Source: Tetracentron sinense (lineage: Eukaryota > Streptophyta > Magnoliopsida > Trochodendrales > Trochodendraceae). From it: a stretch of DNA of 64,000 nt. Below, one piece after another: positions 52,367 through 64,000 of this stretch. The position numbers and the translations under genes were made by a program. The notes beneath the pieces were generated by a model, which was not told where the DNA came from, did no database searches, and saw nothing but the letters and a program-made list of their open reading frames with translations. Location: positions 17,595,827 through 17,659,826 of the forward strand of contig CM026551.1 of NCBI GenBank assembly GCA_015143295.1, read 5' to 3'. Position 1 is the first letter of the stretch. Each line of letters begins with the position of its first letter.

Positions 52367-53710
52367 TTATGACTGTATAAGGGCATCTGCTATTGCTTCT
52401 CTAACAGTCGACATCTCCACTTGTTGAGCAATGTCTACTTCTGCATCCAATGCACCAGTATAATCAATCACCTGCACCATCTTCATTATCTTCAGTGACA
52501 TCCCAAGTCTCATAATCATGAAATAGTGCATCAGCAATGGCTTCTTTCCTGATAAAATTATGCACCGCCATCGCAGCAACTACAATACTTCGTTGAATCG
52601 GGAAGGGGTATGGTGCCATTTTTTTAAGAATGGGAAATCGGGCTTTCAAAACTCCAAAGCTCCGCTCTATCACACTCCTTATAGAAGAGTGAACATAATT
52701 AAAAAATTCTTGTCTATCACGAGGGCGAACACCTTTGCGGAATTCTGGTAACTAATACCGAATATTCCGGTATGGTGCTAAAAATCCGCGCATGTTTGTA
52801 TATCCGGCATCAACAAGATAATACTTATCTGTAAAGAAAAAGAATAAAAATTTTAGTATGCGAATATAACATCATATCAAGTTGCTTACAACACAAAAGT
52901 TAATAGTTAAGAATATACCAGGAGGAGCATGTGGAAAATTGAGTCGTGGATCGCGAATGGTTTCCATTAAGATACGCGAATCGTGTGCCGTGCCTTCCCA
53001 ACCAGCAAGTACATACGTAAACATCATATCCAAAGAACAAACTGCTAGCACATTTTGCGTACATTCCCCCTTTCGTCCCCTATAAGGAACTTGCTTGTCG
53101 ATGGGAATCACTGCATTAACAAGGGTGCCATCGAGAGCCCCAATGCATCCCTTAACACATGAAACAATATATTATTATGTATAATATAATGGTTTTTGAG
53201 TGTTTAAACATGAAAACGACTAAAAAGTGAGAGTATTACCTTAAAAATTGGATAATATCGATGATTGTTAAATTTGTTTTTCGTACTTTGATTCAAGGTA
53301 TGAGGCTTTATAATTTCTAAGGATAACTTCAACATAGCTACTAAGACAATATGAAAGTACCGATGTATAGTCTCACCAGAGTGCTGAAATCTATCTTGTA
53401 ACAACCTATTGCTTGCATTATGGCTTATCGTCATTAGAAATATACCCATTTGCTCTTCGACGCATAAGTACCGACTGTCTTGTAGCCATCCCTTCTCCCT
53501 AAATAAGAGACATAGACGAAGGAATACATGTTTTTCCATACGGAATAATTCTGGGCATATCCTCGGGTGTCCATTTATAATGTCACGGACAAACATATGT
53601 CCAGTAACTATTGAAGTCCTACATGGCTCTTTGTCAATATATAGATCGTTGTGCCTCTTTAGTAGCAACAGTACAACAAGATATAACATCTTCTGCTGTA
53701 ATGGTGTCAT
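52367..53710 (-). pseudogene. PIF/Harbinger DDE transposase, disabled
   Basis: Exons read 53710-53240, 53150-52919 and 52828-52464, with GT-AG introns 53151-53239 and 52829-52918. The protein has an N-terminal helix-turn-helix-like region, then the DDE_Tnp_4 core: first D in G-A-L-D-G-T, second in A-H-D-S-R-I-L, then K-Y-Y-L-V-D-A-G-Y, and the final E in V-I-E-R-S-F-G-V-L-K. A TAG at 52754-52752 interrupts the last exon after N-I-R-Y. The frame also ends early at 52464, while the expected tail (V-R-E-A-I-A-D-A-L) continues in another frame to 52367. A spliced transcript would give a truncated enzyme lacking the final catalytic glutamate. Confidence 0.85.
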
Positions 53711-54029
53711 TGCATCTGTAAACAATATATGTTTATAAAATAAGACATCAAAATAAAACATCTATCATAAACATCAATCATATACTACTCATTAACATCC
53801 GAGAAAATAAAATTCATGATAAAAAAATATCATCTGTGTACATCATCCATCATTCATAAGTCGATAGTAAAAAAGTTGACAAAAAAAAAAAACTACCCAA
53901 AATGCACATCCTCCACATCATTCATAAGTCGACGGTAAAAAAGTTACTACAAAAAAATCTACCCAAAATAAACGCCATCCATCTACTATGAACATTATCC
54001 ACCATCCACCATTCCAAAGAACCACAAAG

Positions 54030-54979
54030 CTAGCTAGGCTCGCATCCCATGCACGACTTCAACCACCCGATGTGCTCATCATCATCCTCCAATGTCATCC
54101 ATATTTGTCTATATTCACTCTTAGCAAATGCATTAACTGCAAAAAAGTACATGGCAGTACCCTTTTGGATTCCCGAAATCTTTCTTAAGGACTCCATGCA
54201 TTCTTGGATGGTAGGACCTTGGTCCTTAGTGTTGGCATCAATTGAAGCCATAATACGATCGATGCTTGCAGCAAGTGCATCATTCCTCGATTCTTTTTTG
54301 CTCCTAACTGGACAAGGACGCTTACGCCTAACTTCGTTCAATCGAACATCTATGCCAATATCTTCCCCATCTTCCCCAAGAGATGGAGTATCAGGGTCAA
54401 TGCTATCGTCCTCCCTCATTACATCATCGGGTAAGCTACCAATCCCCGGTGTCCATGCCATTTCTCCAGTAGCTGAAGTTCCCCCAAAGAGGATTTTCAT
54501 CTCTTCAGGAAATTGCAATGGTTTCGTTCGAAATGTACGGGCATCAGGGTTAACCTACATTAGATAATTTATGATTAGTCCATAGTAAAAAAATTATTGT
54601 AATAATTTTAAATTTTAAATTATACCTTCAAATACTCGTCCCATCTATCATCATCCATTGTCACTGTGTGATCCTGTTCATTATAACCAATCCCTGTCTG
54701 ACGAATAAGCTTCTCCCAAGCTATAAATTGTTTTCTCATATTGTCCCAATAATTTTTAAGTTGCCTTTGGTTATACTGTTTCCCAGTTTTTTGGTTAAAA
54801 CTGGCAACTACTTTCTTCCAAGATAGTGGTTTTAAGTGCGGCCCAGGTTTGCCTCCTAGTTGGACCTCCTCAATGCAAAGGTCAATGAAAGTTTTTGTTG
54901 CTTCATTCGACCATTTTGCCCTGCCTTTTTCAGTGTTTGCCTTACCTTTTTCAGTGTTCGCCATCTCCAAACTTTTCAT
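54030..54979 (-). CDS. Myb/SANT-like DNA-binding protein of a PIF/Harbinger element
   Basis: Two exons, 54979-54626 and 54554-54030, flank a 71-bp GT-AG intron (54555-54625) and join in frame to 292 residues. Residues about 18-105 form a Myb_DNA-bind_3/SANT-like domain (W-S-N-E-A-T-K-T-F-I-D-L...W-K-K-V...Y-N-Q-R-Q-L-K-N-Y-W-D), typical of the second protein of plant Harbinger elements, which binds the termini and helps bring in the transposase. The second half is acidic with a short basic patch (R-R-K-R-P). No stop or shift was seen. It could still act in trans for relatives even though its own transposase is broken. Confidence 0.85.
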
Positions 54980-57247
54980 TCAATAGGAAAAGATAAAACA
55001 AGATATTAAATGTAATTTAATGATTCATATAATAGAAGATAATATAAAACTCGATATATATGTGTGTATTTAGAACATAGGCAAGTATTCTAAGTAAACT
55101 ATTGGCTCTTGATGCGGTTTGCATCAATTTATGAGCCCATACATAATGAGAATTATGGAACATAAGACTCTTGAGAACTATTACTCAAAGAAGCATTAAA
55201 TTTTTTTCTGCAGATGAACTGGGAGCTCAACCACTGTTTGCATCAATTTCTAAAATTTATGTGATTGGAGTGTTATGTGTGATTGGAGTGGTTATGTTAG
55301 AAATTTTATCAAACACTCTTAAACCCTCTTAAGAGTGTTATGTTAGAAATTTTAGAAATTTCTGTGATTGCAGAAATTTCTAAAATTTCTAGATGTCTGA
55401 GATGTGTGATTGGAGTGTTATGTTCTAGAATTATGGAACATAAGAAATTGATGCAAACTATTGACTTCTGTGATTGAGTCAATCCGTGGTTGAGTTCAAT
55501 AATATGCTGCATACAAATCTCATGGAGTGTTATTGTCCTTTCAATTTTTTTCCTTCATGAGCATAGTATTTGCAACAGTACATTTGGAAGCATTAGAAGG
55601 TTCAACGAATGAATTGTTGCAAAGGCATATAATACAATAACCCAAGCACATGCATCTATACGTGTTTTAGAAATGCTTCGACAGAAATAAGAATATCATG
55701 AATTATTGCAATCCATAATATACATATGTGCATAGTAGAAGGAACAAATAACGCCATAGGATAAGAGAGGAAATTTATAAAATTGCAGCATGAAACTACA
55801 CCTCACCACGTTTTGGTCACTTAAAATAATAAGCATTTTGGCTCTTTAAAGTTTTAGAGTAGAATTCAAGACAAGGGATGCATAAGCTAGTGGCCGAGTC
55901 TTTAACTGGGGTGTCCCCCCTCTGTTTTAGGTAAGTAGTTAGGTGGGTCATGGGTGAGTAAGTCGGAGCTCCAGTTTTAGGTGAGTTAAGGTGTTGGGTT
56001 CTGTATCTGTAGGCAAGAAGATGACACTGTCTTTAATAACTGAGTTAAGGTGTTGGGTTCTGTATCTGTAGGCAAGAAGATGACATTGTCTTTAATAACG
56101 CTGTGTTGTGAGAAAAGATCTCTTTTCTCATTACTCAGTTGGGCAGTTCAGTGAAGTTAGTACTCCTGGTGAATGTGTCTTCTTGTCTAAGCTACTTGTT
56201 CTTGACTTCTTGTGGCAGCACAGTAATTCTAACATGTCTTGATTAGATGATAATGTGTGAATTCCTTAAACTGGTCTTAAAAACCACTAAGAATCAAATT
56301 ATAAGCTAAAACATTGTTCTTGGCTAGAGAACATGTAGTGCAAGTGAGAATTGCACTGCTTTGGGTTCATAACCAGTGAACAACAGCAAAGTTCATAACT
56401 AAGAATCAAATTATTAGCTAAAACCCGACATTTTTTTTTTTATACCAAAACCTTAAAATCCCAGATTTTGGTTTGCGGTCTCGGACAGGTATGTTGTTGT
56501 GTGGTATCAGAAGCTTTTCCCTTTCAAATAAGCATCATCATTTGTTGCTACAGAGGATTATTTATTTATTTATTTGTTTTTTCACTGAACCAATGTCTTA
56601 AAAGTTTCAGAAATTTCTCCCTCCTAATACCAATTCAGGTTTTCTAGTCCAAAGAAGGGAAAAGAAAAGGGATTGGATTCTAAAAAAAAGCCTTAATAAT
56701 CTTCCCTTTTGAAACCCTAGTAATCTCTCTGAGAATGTGCTTGAAACCCTAGCTATTTTAGAGGCAATGCTCGTGAAAAAGAAACAAGGAAAAAGCTTTA
56801 AAAAAAAAAAACATAATGAAAAAGATAGAAAGGAATTACAGAGAGAAGAAGAAGAAGAAGAAGAAGAGGAGGAGGAGGAGGAGGAGAACGGACCTGATGT
56901 GGGAGCTTCGACGGCGATGGAGAACCCCAGACCAAGAGTGATCTGCAGAAGGGGAACGATGCTTTTTTTTTTAGGTTTCTTTCAGCTTGTTTGGTATTTA
57001 TATGGAGGGATATCAACAATTGTGTAAGGGTAAAAAGGTCCAAAATGCAGCGACATTTTAAACGCCGATCCTCTACTTTTTTTAGACAAAAAAAAAAGGA
57101 GCCCCTTCCCCCCTTTTTTTTAAAGAGGTTTTTCCTCTACTTCTAAAATTTTTAGAGGTTTAATAAGCTTATTATCAAACACTCTTAAACCCAATAAGCT
57201 CTATTACGAAGAAAAGAGCTTTTTTTTAAGAGTTGTCAAACACCACC
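54980..57247 (-). other. Upstream half of the Harbinger element
   Basis: Non-coding. It contains AGAAATTTCTAAAATTTC inverted repeats at 55300-55400, the 59-bp tandem duplication 55982-56040/56041-56099 with one mismatch, and GAA/GAG repeats at 56846-56886. AATAAGCT...CAAACACTCTTAAACCC subterminal repeats lie near the right end. Confidence 0.6.
55982..56099. repeat. 59-bp tandem duplication
   Basis: TGAGTTAAGGTGTTGGGTTC onward occurs twice head to tail with a single C/T difference. Confidence 0.92.
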
Positions 57248-57523
57248 TTAATCTTTGAAACAATAAACATCCAAGGGAAATATGAAAGCACTGTGCATCA
57301 CTAGATTTGGATATGTGAAGAATCGTCCGATTCAACTCAGTTTGTGGGCAGGTCCATATTTGGGATATTAAACCGGAATTGTGAGTGGGAGTGAATCGGC
57401 ATTGAGTTTTCTTTTAACCTCCTTCTCCTATACTCTCACAAACAAACACCTTGTTTACTACTATCGTACACCTACTTGGATTCTCTAATAAGTAAATTTT
57501 CAAACATCTCACACACGCTTAAA

Positions 57524-58182
57524 GCTCCGATACCACTTGTAAGGGTTTAAGTCCAACTCTATACTTTCGGTTGTCAAAATTCAAAACTCTAAAGTATGAA
57601 GCAATTGATTTTAAAAATTGCAAATATTCTAAAGATTTATGTGTAAATGAAGGAAGGAAAGATATTAGAACTTGCATAACCACAATACAAAGATATACAT
57701 AGTTCACCCACAATGCGGCTATATTCGTGAGTGATTTGACATTGACGAATTCACTACTAAATGAAAGATTATAGAGAGAATAATGTAGGAACTTACCTCC
57801 ATATAATTCAGTGAAACCAACCAAATCCGTCTTTCACCCAACTCTACCAAGAACTACCAACAGTAGTTACTCTACCGGCACCCTCACATTCACACCGTTG
57901 TCATAAACCCGAAATGACTTTGTGATAACATTCCAAGACAACCTTGGGCTTCTTGGGTCTTGAGTAGAGAAGAAGAGAATATGAGAGTACACCCACTCTA
58001 TAAACCTTAATCTCTTTTACCTCTAATCTCTTTTTTCATTATTACTCTAATTTTCTCTTAAATAGTAGCATTTCTAGTCACTTTTTACTCTACCTAAAGT
58101 GCTATTAAAAAAGTAATATTAACTTTTAACTAAGATCACAAATTAAGAGGCTTTGCAATTTTTACCATCACCAAACCTGACA
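57524..58182 (-). mobile_element. Copia-type LTR with primer-binding site (truncated element, minus strand)
   Basis: On the minus strand a TGTCAGG...CCTTACA LTR (58182-57538, 645 bp) is followed two bases later by TGGTATCGGAGC (57535-57524), an initiator-tRNA primer-binding site with one change. The internal part is cut off near 57250 and there is no second LTR in the window. Confidence 0.65.
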
Positions 58183-58379
58183 TTGCAGTTGATCATATTT
58201 TTGGATCCGAAAGGGAAAAAGAGATAAAAGAAGTATGTCTCATATGCCCCGTTGATTTAACGGTCGTTAGCGACATATAGTTGGGAGCTGAATTTGACCA
58301 CCTTCACATTATAGGCTAATTCAAAAATAGTAAGGGGATTAGATTGTATATAGAAATCATTGGTAATTTTCCTCTTCTT
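58183..58379. other. Short spacer, unassigned
   Basis: No gene or repeat is recognised. Confidence 0.3.
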
Positions 58380-59870
58380 TCAGTTGGGGATGTTTTATTT
58401 TTATTTTTGTTGTTGTTGTTGTTGGTAAGAGGAATCGCTTGCATTGTGAAGGGAAAAGGGTACAATGAGTGCCCTCAGATGAGAGTAGACCATAGCCAAA
58501 AAAAAAGCCAGTAATCATAGTTTGGGATAGCTCAAGCTCAAAGGAGGAGAATTCTAATATCTGAATGGGATCTTCATTTTCATTGGGGACAGTCTGCCTT
58601 TTATGACTTCAAGCACTCTCTTTGCATGCCTCCATCCAAGGATTAGAGAACTTTAGAGCTTCCCTCAAAGCTAGAGCCTCATCTAATGCAGCAGGTTCCT
58701 TAGCAAGGTTTGGGCTATATATTTGAGTAAAATGAAGGAGCCTTTGTCATTTATAGCATGGATTCCCTAAACCACCGCATTCCCGGATCAGAGCAGGGGA
58801 TAGGGGCAAACGAATTTGAGCAGAAAACTCCTTCGCATTATGGGCTTTCCAATTGTTCCATAAAATGGTAACCGGAACTCTAAAGAGCAAATTTTTCTTC
58901 CTTTATGCCTAATCTATCCAACCAGGTTCTCCACCATATCGAAAATTCTTTGGAAGAGGGATGTGCTGCTTTTGCGCCGAGCTGGAGACAAGAACAGATA
59001 GCTTGGGCAAAGGGCATGTCAACAATAGATATGATGAAGTTTCTGAAGCATTTTCACATATTGGGCATGACTCATTGGTGAAAATTCTTTGCAACTTGAC
59101 TGCTAAAGCCCCAGATAGGCATTTTCAGATGAAATTCTGAAATTTTGGTTGATTTTTATTCTTCCAAATAGAATTCCAAACTTGAGTTGAAATTCTAAAT
59201 CTCCTCGATGGCTGAAGAGGAGTTGGAAGGTGATGTGCTGATTTCATTGTGAAAAGGCCATGATGTTGGTAATACCAAATTAGTTTGTTCGGAGGCTTCT
59301 TCAAGGAGATGAGAATTCATTGGATTGCCCAACTTCTTGTGGAGATAAGAGGGACTGTATGATATCCTTCTTCCATCCATAGTGACAAAGTCGGAGTTCG
59401 GGAATAATTCGGCAGGGATCAAGTTCGGAAAATTCGGGAAAAAAAAAGTAAATTAATAATTATAAAAATATACGGAACAATTTGAGTAAAATAAATACAA
59501 ATAAGTAATTTTTTTGAATAATTCAGGAATAATTTGTAAAAAATGCGAATAATTCGTAAAAACGACATTTTTTTTAAAACGGCGTTTTTTTTTAATTATT
59601 AAAAATATGATTTAAACGCCGAATACTTCGGCAACCCAAAAATTCGCGAATAAAACGTGAATTTTTGAAAAAAATGGTGATTCTTGTTACTTGGTTTCCA
59701 TCAAAAAGAGGACCGAGTACTAGCCTCAATCGCGTTGCTTCCCCCTTAAGAAACAACATTTTCAAAGGAGCAATTGCTGGTTTGTACTGGTTCTCCAGGT
59801 AACATTGAAAAGTAGCGACACCTGTTTTTTTTTGTAAGCCACTCAATGGGAGTGTGGGGGTTTGGCAGAG
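58380..59870 (-). pseudogene. LINE ORF2 C-terminal remnant, interrupted by a hAT MITE
   Basis: On the minus strand L-Q-R-I-F-T-N-E-S-C-P-I-C-E-N-A-S-E-T-S, then a decayed H-L-L-L-T-C-P-F-A-Q-A-I, is the zinc-binding tail of plant LINE reverse transcriptases. It lies near 59094-58980 and is followed by stop-riddled sequence. The MITE at 59378-59694 splits the copy, and the region beyond (59695-59870) reads as LINE-like sequence with a polypurine-poor 3' untranslated look. Exact limits are uncertain. Confidence 0.6.
59378..59694 (+). mobile_element. hAT-type MITE, 317 bp, relative of 44777-45376
   Basis: It starts CATAGTGACAAAGTC and GGGAATAATTCGG, and ends TTCTTGTTACTTGG, a decayed form of the family terminus. 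The flanks CTTCCATC (59370-59377) and TTTCCATC (59695-59702) match at seven of eight bases. Confidence 0.78.
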
Positions 59871-61559
59871 CCCTACATGAATATTAAGAAGAAATGGGGG
59901 GACATAAAACCTTACCCCTTACAAGAACACAAAGTCAAAAGACTTTACTGAGAACAATTCTTACAGTACCAATGTCTGCTTTATCTAAGAAAGTAAGAGA
60001 TCTGAGAAAAGGGGGGGGGGGGGGGGGCCTTACTTAGGTCAAAGAAGAGAGAGGCTAGGAATCAAGAATCTTCCCCTTTGCATTTCTTATATTAAGGAGA
60101 GTGGAAGAATGAATGAGGAGCATTGGCCGGCCAGCAAAAGCAATTCCCCCAGTTCTCGAAAGGTGGTATTCCAAGTCGCGATGAATCAGCTTTGTCATCC
60201 TTGTTAGGTAAACAGGTTTGCGAAGCAAGCAAGGCTGTCACTAGAACAGAAGGAAGGCTTTAGATCTTTCTTGAATCACTGTTTGAAGTTCTCAAATGAA
60301 AGGTTAGGTTCATAATTCAGAAAGATGCACTGCTCCGGTAGGCGGGAATAAGAGGATAGTCAAATGAAATCGGCGTTCTGTCATCACCTACGCAAATATA
60401 AAAACGACAAAACAACCTGAGGTACTTTAAGAAAGCTGCTTAACGGTCAGTTTAATGGCCTTTCAGGAATTTATCCATTTGAGGCATTCTTGATTGAGAA
60501 AAAATGATTCCTCCTTATATCCATATATCATGAAAACTTTTCCTATGTGGGGTGGTTTTAAGCTTTCATTGGACTTATCAAAGAGGAGATTATTGATAAT
60601 GAGAGATAATGGTACCCCGACCATGCCCAAAGGGGGGCTGAATGTTGGGACAAATAGCAATAACCGTGCTTGATCAACAGATGGGGAGTACGATAAGCTT
60701 GAAATGGATAATGTTGGGAGTGCCCCAACAACTCGTCATGCACTCAGACTTGTCTGAAGTTTGAGGGGCTTCTTCCTCGAGTCCTGTCATGATTGCGCAC
60801 TCGACTAATGATCTTCACATCCGAACTGAGACTGGACTACAGTCCACCCTCACTCTAGACACAAAGAATTGCTTTTTTGCGCACATTCAGGGCCTACTTC
60901 CTGCAGAAAAAGGTTAAGTTTCGCCTGATGTTTGAGTTTTGAGTTGCAAAGTCAACAATTTTCCCAGTCAAGAAAGATGTTTTGTACCAAAAACTGGTCC
61001 AGTAGGTGGGCTTTTCGAAAGCAGCTTTTGCAAAAGTGTTTTAGCTCCGGTGGTTCTGCAGGCCCATCCTATACTCATCTACCCCCTCCCCACCCACTAA
61101 ATGCTTATTCGTCGTAATTTGTGTCAAATTCAAGGTCTGTAGAGATTTTTTCCACTGTCGACGGCTCCGCCTTTCTTTGGGATCAAGGCAATGAAAGTGC
61201 TCCTCTTTTTTTTCTTGGATGGGGCCTCCTGTCCCTCCCCTGTCGCATAAGGAGTGTCTAAAGACAGAAGTTCTATTTGTCTGGTTTACCGGGCTAACTA
61301 TTCACTGATTCCAGATTTCCCCTGTTAGGCTCAGAAGTCTTATTCTATTTATGAAGCATTCTCTTGTAGCTGTATTTATGGATGGCCGCGGGGCTCTCTA
61401 TTTCAACGGCGCTAAGAACGAGCGTTAAGGGCAGTCGATTTGGAAGGGTTATTCGAGATCTGGGTTCCAAACCTCTTGCTTTTGGAGCCGCTTCAATGCT
61501 TCCTGGATCCTACTTCTACAATTGACTACCTAAGGTTCATTAAGAATAACATTTTAACT
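59871..61559. other. Unassigned tract of more balanced base composition
   Basis: No protein domain was recognised in any frame. A run of 17 G lies at 60011-60027. From about 60100 to 61540 the GC content is visibly higher than in the surroundings, and plant transposon motifs are absent. This is compatible with an organelle-derived insertion, but I cannot identify any organellar gene in it. Confidence 0.4.
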
Positions 61560-63820
61560 TAAAAGTGGGTTTTCACATAGTTTAAGCTTTCCTGGAATGG
61601 AACAGTTGTAACTAGATAGTTCTGTGCTCAATCCAGACATGGAACATTTACTAACTAAATGGATCCCCTTATTTTGAATAGTATGATCAACAGGCAGCCA
61701 ATCCAATACTATATAAGATAAGTAGAATGAGCTTCCAGGAAAAGATTCCAATCTTTGTCAGAACAGCCTCAAAAGGCCTTTCCAACCAATCACAGACCTC
61801 CATAATAAACTATTCCTTAAATCGAGTCGGTTTCCTAACATCCCTCTTTGGTCTTCCTTGAGAAGAATCAATTGTTGGTTCTTTCTTATTTTTCTTCTTA
61901 TTTCTCCTTGAAGTCACTGGTTGAAAACCATCTTCTTCTTCGAATTCTTCAAAAAGAATATCGTCACGAACTTGATCTTGAATTCCATGTCCACTAGAAG
62001 CTCTACCTCCCCTCGAACTTTAGAATTTTGACTCCTAAGGGTAGCTACACGAGCATAAGGTGTGCAACCAGAATAATCATTATGTATCCTCTCTTCCACT
62101 TCTTCTACCAAGCAACCCACATCTTCAAAGAGATGAGCAGGCCGAGGAAAGGCATCAGACTCACAAGAATTCACTTGGGCATTTTCACCCGTGTTTTTCT
62201 TATATTGAGGGCCAGCTCGTGCCTTCAATCTTGAAGATAGATTTGTACATTGCTTAAGGAATTCTGCCCCACTTTCCACCTTTATTTCTTTGGCCGATCT
62301 GGATTCAGAGAAGCAATCTGACTCGCCTTTAGTAATCTTTTTAGTTTTGGCATACTTCATCTGTTTGAATACCCATCTAGGTTTTGTTGTTACTAGGGAA
62401 TTAAGCAAACTTTGGTGATCAACTAGAACAGGATCCATGATCCTCTCTCCTTCAAAAGCTAAAGTGTCCCCACTTCGTCTAATAGGGAAGGATCCTTGAA
62501 AGAATTTTGATAAGGAGATGGGATGTTTACACACTTGTCACAATTGTCACCATGATCAATTTCTGCGATAGCATTATCACCGAGATCCAAACTGCCATTC
62601 ATATCCTTAGCTCTCATTTTGAGAAAATTATTACAGGAAGATGGAGCATCAAGCTTAACCTGGGACATATCTTAAGAGGATGATGGAATATCCATACATG
62701 ATGGTGAAAGAAGTGGGGTCATATTTTGCTGAGCAAGAATGTCTGAACCATAGTTTAAAAATTCGAAAACTCGACTCGACTCGAAAGTTAGCTGGGTCGA
62801 GTAACTCGGAAAACTTGAAAAAAACTCGACTTGGTCAAACTCGAAAAATATATGTAATAACTTGGAAAACATGGGATAAAAGAACTCAAAGTACGCTGGT
62901 TTTACAGCTTCAAGCCTACAAACTAGGTTTAATAATACCCATAGTAGGTTGTTTTTGTAGACTCAAAAAAAATATGATGCAAAAATAGTGTGACGTTCGA
63001 GTTTAGGTTAAAAAAATGATAAAAATACCCGTATGTGACTCGACCTAGTCTGGCGAGTCGAAAAACTCGGCTTGACTCGACCGAGTCACCCGATTAACTC
63101 GGTAAATAGTGCCTCCTTCAAGTTTTGAGCCGACTCGATTCGAAATTCAACCGAGACGAGTAGCTCGGCCGAGTTACACGAGTGACTCGTCGAGTTTTCG
63201 AACTATGGTCTGAACCAAATCTAGCACTGACATTAGGAAACAATTCCTTTTCTAATTGGTCATCATCTTGTTGAAATTGATTTGTCTGAATATTTTGAGA
63301 AAAAGTTAAATCTGGATAATTCACCTTCTTATTTGAATGGAATTCCATAGGTTCTTGAACTTCAACTGAGTATACTGACTGCACATCAAAAGGGGTTGTT
63401 TGAATAATATGTTGGTCTGTGATGGGTATGTTTTGCTGAAGATCCATCATCCATCTTTAAAGTTCCTTGATCTTCTACCATGATAGAGGCATTGCAATTT
63501 TGAAATGAAAGAGAAGGCTGATTGGGCAACTTTTGCCAAGAAAGAATTGATAATGGAGCTTGAAGTCTTGAACAACATTCTCGGCAAGAGGATGCTTATC
63601 TAAATGCAAATTTTCTTTCAAAGATTTTGAATCATTTGTCCTCACAGGTGGAGGATCTGGACCAGACTTCACAACCCAGATTTTAGGATGGTGCGCATTC
63701 TGAATACCAACAGCATTGCTCTTATGCAGATCATCAGATTGATCTTTTTCCTTGATCAACTTACACGAAGACAGAAGATGGCCTTGTTTGGAACATTTTT
63801 CACATAATGAAATATTCTTA
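61560..63820 (-). pseudogene. LINE ORF1-like (CCHC zinc-knuckle) remnant
   Basis: Reading the minus strand from 63820: C-E-K-C-S-K-Q-G-H-L-L-S-S-C is one CCHC knuckle of the kind following DUF4283 in plant LINE ORF1 proteins. It is followed by H-P-K-I-W-V-V-K-S-G-P, then polar, low-complexity segments in shifted frames (63450-63208, 62668-62459, 62534-61914). The hAT MITE at 62749-63207 interrupts it. The N-terminal DUF4283 part would lie right of the MITE that runs off the window. Several shifts make it non-functional. It may belong to the same LINE as 58380-59870, with the reverse transcriptase lost, but that is not proven. Confidence 0.6.
62749..63207. mobile_element. hAT-type MITE, 459 bp
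   Basis: Termini CATAGTTTAAAAATTCG and GTTTTCGAACTATG, many ACTCGACTCGA repeats, and the perfect 8-bp duplication GTCTGAAC (62741-62748 and 63208-63215). Confidence 0.92.
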
Positions 63821-63822
63821 TC

Positions 63823-64000
63823 CATAGTGACAAAGTCAGGGTTTGGGAATAATTCGGTAGAGGTCAAGTTCAGAAAAATTCGGAAAAAATAAAAATAAAA
63901 ATTAATAAATATAAAAATATACCAAACAATGTGCTTAAAAAATATACCAAATAAGTTGTTTTTGTTAAGTTTGAGAAAATAATTCGGGAATAATTCACCA
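63823..64000 (+). mobile_element. hAT-type MITE, left part, runs off the window
   Basis: It starts CATAGTGACAAAGTC and GGGAATAATTCGG like the copies at 59378 and (inverted) 45376. The right end is outside the window. Confidence 0.8.

Larger units (their letters stand above)
51757..57247 (-). mobile_element. PIF/Harbinger element, 5,491 bp, with Myb-like gene and broken transposase
   Basis: Termini GAGTCCGTTTGGAAACTCT and, complemented at the right, GGTGGTGTTTGACAACTCT, with TTA on both sides (51754-51756 and 57248-57250). Two genes lie on the minus strand, the standard pair for this superfamily: a Myb/SANT-like DNA-binding protein (54030-54979) and a DDE transposase (52367-53710). The Myb gene is intact; the transposase has a nonsense codon and a 3' shift. 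A purine-rich microsatellite (56846-56886) and a 59-bp tandem duplication (55982-56099) lie in the upstream region. Confidence 0.85.

Noticed and set aside
53409-53738. 109-codon plus-strand frame
   Set aside because: Antisense shadow of the transposase first exon.
54049-54567. 172-codon plus-strand frame
   Set aside because: Exact antisense of the Myb-like second exon, whose spliced frame has a clear domain.

Overview
The window is AT-rich nuclear DNA from a flowering plant. The evidence is a casein kinase 2 beta exon and a SnRK2 kinase exon of plant type, GT-AG introns, and a dense set of plant transposon families: Ty1/copia and Ty3/gypsy LTR elements, plant L1-type LINEs with RNase H, tRNA-derived SINEs, hAT, Mutator-like, PIF/Harbinger and Helitron DNA transposons. 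The species cannot be told from the sequence. Ordinary genes are almost absent and most of the 64 kb is mobile DNA, much of it nested.

Layout. 0-5.9 kb: one CK2-beta exon at the left edge (minus strand), a broken SnRK2 first exon at 3.5 kb, and short repeats. 5.9-11.1 kb: a young, complete, gag-only copia-type retrotransposon (534-bp LTRs that differ at one visible base, 5-bp target duplication, no pol). 11.1-20.8 kb: two diverged copies of a segment holding a small membrane-protein gene (minus strand), separated by many MITEs, a SINE, a 717-bp foldback, and a solo LTR of the gag-only family that is itself split by a 1.5-kb hAT-type element. 22.3-25.9 kb: a 5'-truncated LINE, a PIF/Harbinger remnant and a long-TIR foldback. 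26.5-29.6 kb: a SINE interrupted by a defective copia element. 30.6-33.1 kb: a 2.5-kb gypsy-type solo LTR. 33.7-39.5 kb: a perfect 180-bp tandem duplication, Mutator-like and hAT MITEs, a 262-bp Helitron and tandem Helitron 5' ends. 40.2-42.9 kb: the only intact multi-exon gene, a hAT-transposase-like protein (BED finger, DUF659, dimerisation domain) whose recognisable catalytic positions are changed. 44.3-45.8 kb: a hAT element inside another hAT element. 48.2-50.8 kb: a PIF/Harbinger deletion derivative carrying a SINE. 51.8-57.2 kb: a 5.5-kb PIF/Harbinger element with an intact Myb/SANT-like gene and a broken transposase. 57.5-64 kb: an LTR fragment, LINE remnants on the minus strand, hAT MITEs and an unassigned tract of more balanced composition.

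How it fits together. Target-site duplications allow relative dating. The solo LTR preceded the hAT in it, the SINE preceded the copia in it, and the 1.2-kb hAT preceded the 600-bp hAT inside it. The gag-only element must have been moved by enzymes encoded elsewhere, as must all the MITEs. The best candidates for new biology are the gag-only element with a 15-nt motif repeated four times in its leader, the intact but apparently catalytically dead hAT-like gene, a 38-bp Mutator-like hairpin with a perfect 9-bp target duplication, and a foldback whose loop holds a copy of its own host flank.
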